From Cordia subcordata (taxonomy: Eukaryota > Streptophyta > Magnoliopsida > Boraginales > Cordiaceae), in contig JAPTOF010000015.1 in assembly GCA_028554755.1 (NCBI GenBank), positions 14,855,001-14,919,000 on the forward strand: DNA of 64,000 nucleotides, given 5' to 3'. Under the pieces are notes generated by a model. It searched no databases, was not told the origin of the DNA, and worked only from the letters and a program-made list of their open reading frames with translations. Of this stretch, positions 59,468 through 64,000 are shown piece after piece. The position numbers and the translations under genes are program-made. Numbering within the stretch: position 1 is the stretch's first letter; every line of letters starts with the position of its first letter.

Positions 59468-62400
59468 ATGGAAAAGGAAAATTCACCTCAAATTCATCAT
59501 GCTAGTGGAGAAAATTCTTCACCTCGCAAGAATGAAGCATCAATCATATACTCTATCTCACAGCATAGTGTAGACAAGGAAGCCGGTCTTGCTTGTCGGG
59601 TGTGCCAGTGCACGGAATCTGACAAAAGAGGAGATTCTGCACTGGGATTTCTTGGTATCACCACTCCGCAACATGATGCACATAAAAGCAGTGAGGAGGG
59701 GAGCCCTGATGGAAAAGTTGTCTTTACGGATAGAGAAGATAAATCCCATACCATAAATGACCCAAAAAGATCCAGAGTGGTTGAATTCATTAGTCCTAAC
59801 GGGGAGGTTTTTGTTTGCCATAGTGATATAGAGTCAGGTTTTGATCACAATCAAGACACCCTCATTGAGCTTGGATGTGCTTGCAAAAATGATCTTGCAC
59901 TAGTCCACTATGCTTGTGCGCTTAAATGGTTTGTCAACCATGGATCCACTGTCTGTGAAATTTGCAGTTGTGTTGCAAAAAATATAAGAATTGAAGACTT
60001 CAAGAAAGTTATGAGTTGTTTAAAGGAGTACGAAGTATTGAGAGAAAGGACAGCAAATGGAGAACCTAATCCTGCACGGGTACAGGCAAGTTCAGGTGTC
60101 GATCCCGATGCTGTTGCCGCTATACGAAGGCAAAGACTGAGTGAAATTTCTCTGTGGTTTAGTCCTCATATTGCCAACAACTCTGCTGCAGTTCCACAAT
60201 CTGTTACTGAGCAACCTTCAGCTTCTAATATTGTTTCAGAAGAAAATATCGTGGCTGAACATAATGCAACGAAATGGGCTGTAGAAGGCACTGGGATCCT
60301 TCTTGCTACAGGATTGCTAACTGTTATCCTGGCATGGCTTATTGCTCCTCACGTAGGGAAGGTACTTGAGCCATATGAGATGGACTTGTTAAATTTATCC
60401 TTCGAGTATCCATGTCATTCTCAAGAGCCAAGTAAAGATATCTGTAATGTTTTAGTATTTCCCATGTCCAAGGAAGCATAGTCAACCATCAAATCTCACT
60501 GAATTATAAAGACATTCTTGATATGTTCTTTTCTTGAGCACTGTATGACTATAGAGCACTATTTTCGTACTTCATATGTATGAAGCTGTTGAGGTTAATT
60601 AACATACCTACACCTCCTTATACCTAAGGTTATGTAACATAAGATGTCGGTCACACTTGGTCCATGCATAATTCTTCAGTTTAACTAGCTGTAAAATTAG
60701 ATGCTGATTATCTTAGTTCTGAATGTTTTGATAGTTTAGCTGGTTATATACAAACTGTCAGATCAAGTTTGATCAAACATGGGCTATTTTGGATCTATTG
60801 CATAACTTAACTCCAAATGACTATTAAAGTCGCATGGAAGCAAACATAGATAGAAAAAACGGGTGGGAGGAAGATAGAGATGGAGAGAGGTTGGGGAGGC
60901 TGTTTAAGTCTTGAATTAGCTGAACCTGGATAAGATAATGCATATGTAGTAGCTAGCAAGACACAGAAGGGATATTTTTGGAGATATTAGTCATAAAAGT
61001 ATTAGGCATGGTGGAGATTCAGTAGTGCCCGAATAAATCTAAGTTTTTTAAGTTAGTCTATGCAAATTTGAGGTTACCAAAGATGCAAATCCCTTGTTTT
61101 AATATTCACAACTTGGTTGAATTGGTTTAATTGTAACTTCTTTTCCTTTCTCTGAAGGTCATACATCCACAACCAGCCCACCCAGAAGGGCTAAAACAAC
61201 TGACTTCTCTGGCACCACTGCATTGGTCCTGCTACTCTATCTACCTCTCTTTTCCAAGCAACTGCCACCATTTATGCTACACACACACACACTTGATATT
61301 TCACAGTTTTCACTTTTTATCTGCTTGTAAAAGTTTTTATACATTTCGGGCTGCTAAAGAAAAATGTTTTCAGGTGAACATTATATGTAAATGGTTGGAT
61401 GAAGATGCTGAGATTTGTGTTTTATGTCTGCAAAGCTGCAACTTCTGATGTATCTATGATGTTTGCGATTTTAATTGCTGTTTCCTCATTCATTATTTCT
61501 CATCCATCTGTCTTGTTATTCTTTTTGTCCTTAGACATATATTCTAGATTACCAATTCCTTCATTTTATATTGGATCATTTGGGTATTTTGTAATTGATC
61601 AATTTCATCAGCAGAAAACTGCCAAAAATGGTCTACACATTCTTCTTGGAGGCCTTTGTGCTTTAACAGTTGTAGTCTTCTTCCGCTTTGTAAGTAAAAT
61701 TCTTGTTACCTACTTGTGTATATTTGTGTGGCACCTCCAATATGACTACCATAATATTTCTGCACTTCCAAATTGTCCCTCACCCTGCTATTAGTGGGGA
61801 AAACCATAAAAAATATACACATATAAGTTGCTGAAAGTTTTTATGCCTGTGAAGTGTATGACATAGTTGATGATCAAGTTGCTTTTAAGCCCAATTACTT
61901 CCATTTCTGCAACATGCTGAAGAGTTTATGAAGTATTTATGTTTTTGTTTGCATCTTTCTGAGCTCCATCTGGATGATCTCATCTTTAAAAACTTTAATT
62001 AGGAAAAATAGATAGCGAAAGGCCTATTTAGAAACAGTTGGTTTCCTGCTATTTTATGTTATTTTGTTTTAAACAGTTCAAAGGTATTATCACTTAGATT
62101 CCTTGAGATTTGTAATATTGTCTTGGCACTGCAGGTGTCACTTTTTTCCTTCCAGGAATATTCCAGTTGTATGTGCATCTATCATTAGGCTAAAGCCAAT
62201 CTTTCCTTGGAAATATCTAAACTTGAATAACTTTGCATCATATGAGCTCGCATTGTTAATTGCTATAGACCATGAAAACTAAGTTTTTGAGCAGTTATAC
62301 GTGTATTCATTCACATAAACCTAGGTAAACTGGATCAACCCAGACTGCATCCATCTAGGTGTTGAGGTTCTCTCCTATATTAGTTCCATGCACGCATGAT

Positions 62401-63321
62401 CTCAACGCAATTAGCATATCAAGTCTAATTACAACCAAATGAACTTAAAAATTAGGGAAAGACAGAATTATGGGTTTTGCACAAACAAAGGGAGGAAAGC
62501 ATCTCAGGTAGCAGTATGCCAACCACAAAAATACCTAAAGAAATATTGGTCAGTTTGTAGTCCTCCTCCAGTCAGCCTGGAAGAACAAAGATCTTTATAT
62601 GTGTGTGTGAGTGAAAAAACTTACTACTGCAAAATATAATAACATGTGAATTATGGACTTTATAAAGGATATTCATCTCATCTCACTGTTCTTTTCTGTT
62701 TGGGTTTGTTATGAAGAATAAGGTCACATGAGTAGACCATGAAAAGAGTAACCGTCGAAGTTTATAGAGGACATTCATCTTATCTGACTCCTCTTTCCGT
62801 TTGGCTTTGTTATGAAGGATAAGGTCACTTGAGTAAAACATGGAAAGATAACATTTTAACAAAGATACAAGTATACGACTAACACAATGCAAAAAAGGGG
62901 AAAGGAAAAGAAAGAGGAGACTTGTTTGATTATAATGTGTTCCTTAATCCATGTGCAAAATGACCGAAGAAGAGCTGCAGACCCCCTATCCATCGTTCTT
63001 AAATAGGTGGAGTCTGAGGGGTATATAGAATTTGGATTTCTGCTCAGATATGGTAATTTCCTTCATTGTCAAATGTCTCTCAGTGAGCTTTCTGCTAGAG
63101 TAGCTTGTAACTGTATATATGCTCCATTTAGCTATAGTTATGTGCAACGTTTAAAATGTTTTCAGCATGTTGAAAAGTTTTTCTTTCCTATAATTTATGT
63201 GCAGTTTGTGCTGACAAGGATTAAGTACGGACCTGCACGCTACTGGGCTATCTTGTTCGTGTTCTGGTTTCTTGTATTCGGCATTTGGGCTTCAAGAACG
63301 CATCGAGCCCACACGACATGA
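59468..63321 (+). CDS. RING-CH (MARCH-type) membrane E3 ubiquitin ligase
   Basis: Coding exons: 59468-60361, 61615-61689 (or from 61612), 63205-63321; 361 or 362 aa. RING-CH proteins bring E2-ubiquitin to membrane substrates. The C4HC3 ligands are C43, C46, C137, C139, H147, C150, C163 and C166, in LACRVCQC and ELGCACKNDLALVHYACALKWF ... CEIC (in parts). The loop between the first two and next two cysteines is about 90 residues, longer than the usual RING-CH spacing but seen in a plant subfamily with an 'FISPNGEVFVC' insert, present here. Three hydrophobic segments follow: GILLATGLLTVILAWLIA, GLHILLGGLCALTVVVFF and YWAILFVFWFLVFGIWA. The ATG chosen is the first in frame. The second acceptor is a cagcag tandem. 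If intron 1 is retained, the frame ends at 60481 after one membrane segment. Confidence 0.9.
62659..62860. repeat. 102-bp tandem duplication in RING-CH intron 2
   Basis: tttata-aggatattcatct at 62659 recurs as tttatagaggacattcatct at 62761, followed in both by ttgttatgaag, ataaggtcac and tgagta. The copies differ at roughly one base in seven. Confidence 0.75.
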
Positions 63322-64000
63322 ATTCATTTTTATGTTTTGCTTAGCTTTGGTTGGTTAAACATTTTATGTATGTCGCAAGTGTGATAAAGATGTGTAAAAC
63401 TGAACAAACCCCTTGATACCGACCCAAGTCTAGCAGCCTGGGGCACAAGTGGAGCAGTAGATCGATGATACTCAGCTTGGGTGGTGCTGGATGCTTTTCT
63501 TAAACAATCTATAGACTTCAAGGGTGATGTTGATATTCATCATATGTACCATTTCTATTTGTTTATATATACGTTATTTGTATATGATAAGGCTTCTAAA
63601 AATACATGCAACTCGATATTTCCGCACGAGTATACCATATTGTTATAGATAGATATGTTTGGTTGTTGAAGCAACATATTTGTCCCTAAAATCGATAAAA
63701 TTTTGTAGGCAGCTTGCCCTCTCCCTCTTACACACACACACACACACACTAGGATTTGTTAGTGTTTAAATGTTGGAATATACATTCTAATGCTTTTTGT
63801 ACTTCATTTTTAATTTATGCATCTATCACAAAAAGTATTAAAAGAATATTTATCTTTCAAGAATAATATACGTGCATAAAATCTATTTGTATTTATAATG
63901 TTACTAACTCATACCGTGCATCATGCATCATATAATGTGTCAAGTTCTACTGTAGCTTCTTCAGCTTCAACATACATCTTAAATTCTTAAATATGCATCA
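63322..64000. other. 3' flank of the RING-CH gene
   Basis: The first few hundred bases probably hold the 3' UTR. A (ca)n tract lies at 63731-63749. Minus-strand frames of about 63 codons have no motif. Nothing else is supported to the window end. Confidence 0.5.

Noticed and set aside
61399..61794. 131-codon plus-strand frame
   Set aside because: Only 61612-61689 is coding, as RING-CH exon 2; the rest is intron read-through.
42554..63321. PDI and RING-CH as a co-regulated ER quality-control pair
   Set aside because: They are divergent but 11.6 kb apart with repeats between; no shared ERSE was seen near the RING-CH start.

Overview
The window is nuclear DNA from a flowering plant, most likely a eudicot; I cannot name the species. 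The evidence is four intron-rich genes of plant-typical families with AT-rich GT-AG introns (one GC-AG), a Ty1/copia retrotransposon with a plant-type initiator-Met tRNA primer site, several MITE families, a tRNA-derived SINE and long AT-rich spacers. There is no bacterial, organellar or CRISPR-like content.

Layout. 1-9.0 kb is repeat-rich spacer: an 84-bp truncated copy of the 5' end of the ERG gene, a 531-bp hAT-like MITE with an 8-bp target duplication, an AT-rich 'TTCACAAT' minisatellite, and a doubtful proline-rich pseudogene on the minus strand. 9.06-14.74 kb is a full-length but dead copia element with two ~385-bp LTRs. 14.9-18.3 kb holds the 5' part only of a plastid KAS III gene. 19.2-25.8 kb is ERG, an Era-type GTPase with a KH domain (plus strand, 8 exons, 434 aa). 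28.0-40.1 kb is CCR4-NOT subunit 11 (minus strand, 12 exons, 431 aa), whose introns hold a perfect Tourist-like MITE, a second possible MITE, a LINE relic and a tandem duplication. 42.6-47.9 kb is an ER protein disulfide isomerase (minus strand, 10 exons, 512 aa, two CGHC sites, KDEL end) with an ER-stress element upstream. 48-59 kb is AT-rich spacer with MITEs, a dead copia fragment and a ~950-bp foldback element. 59.5-63.3 kb is a RING-CH (MARCH-type) membrane E3 ligase (plus strand, 3 coding exons, 361-362 aa).

ERG and CNOT11 are convergent, CNOT11 and PDI are tandem on the minus strand, and PDI and the RING-CH gene are divergent. The genes are ordinary housekeeping neighbours acting in different compartments: mitochondrial or plastid ribosome assembly, cytoplasmic mRNA decay, ER folding and membrane ubiquitination. 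I see no gene cluster or pathway linking them.

I reconstructed the gene models by hand from splice sites, reading phase and family knowledge. Every junction keeps frame, but none has transcript support here. I found no convincing new multi-gene system. The most unusual structures are the foldback element with nested 17-bp palindromes, the W-box-like array in the copia leader, and the truncated copies of KAS III and ERG.
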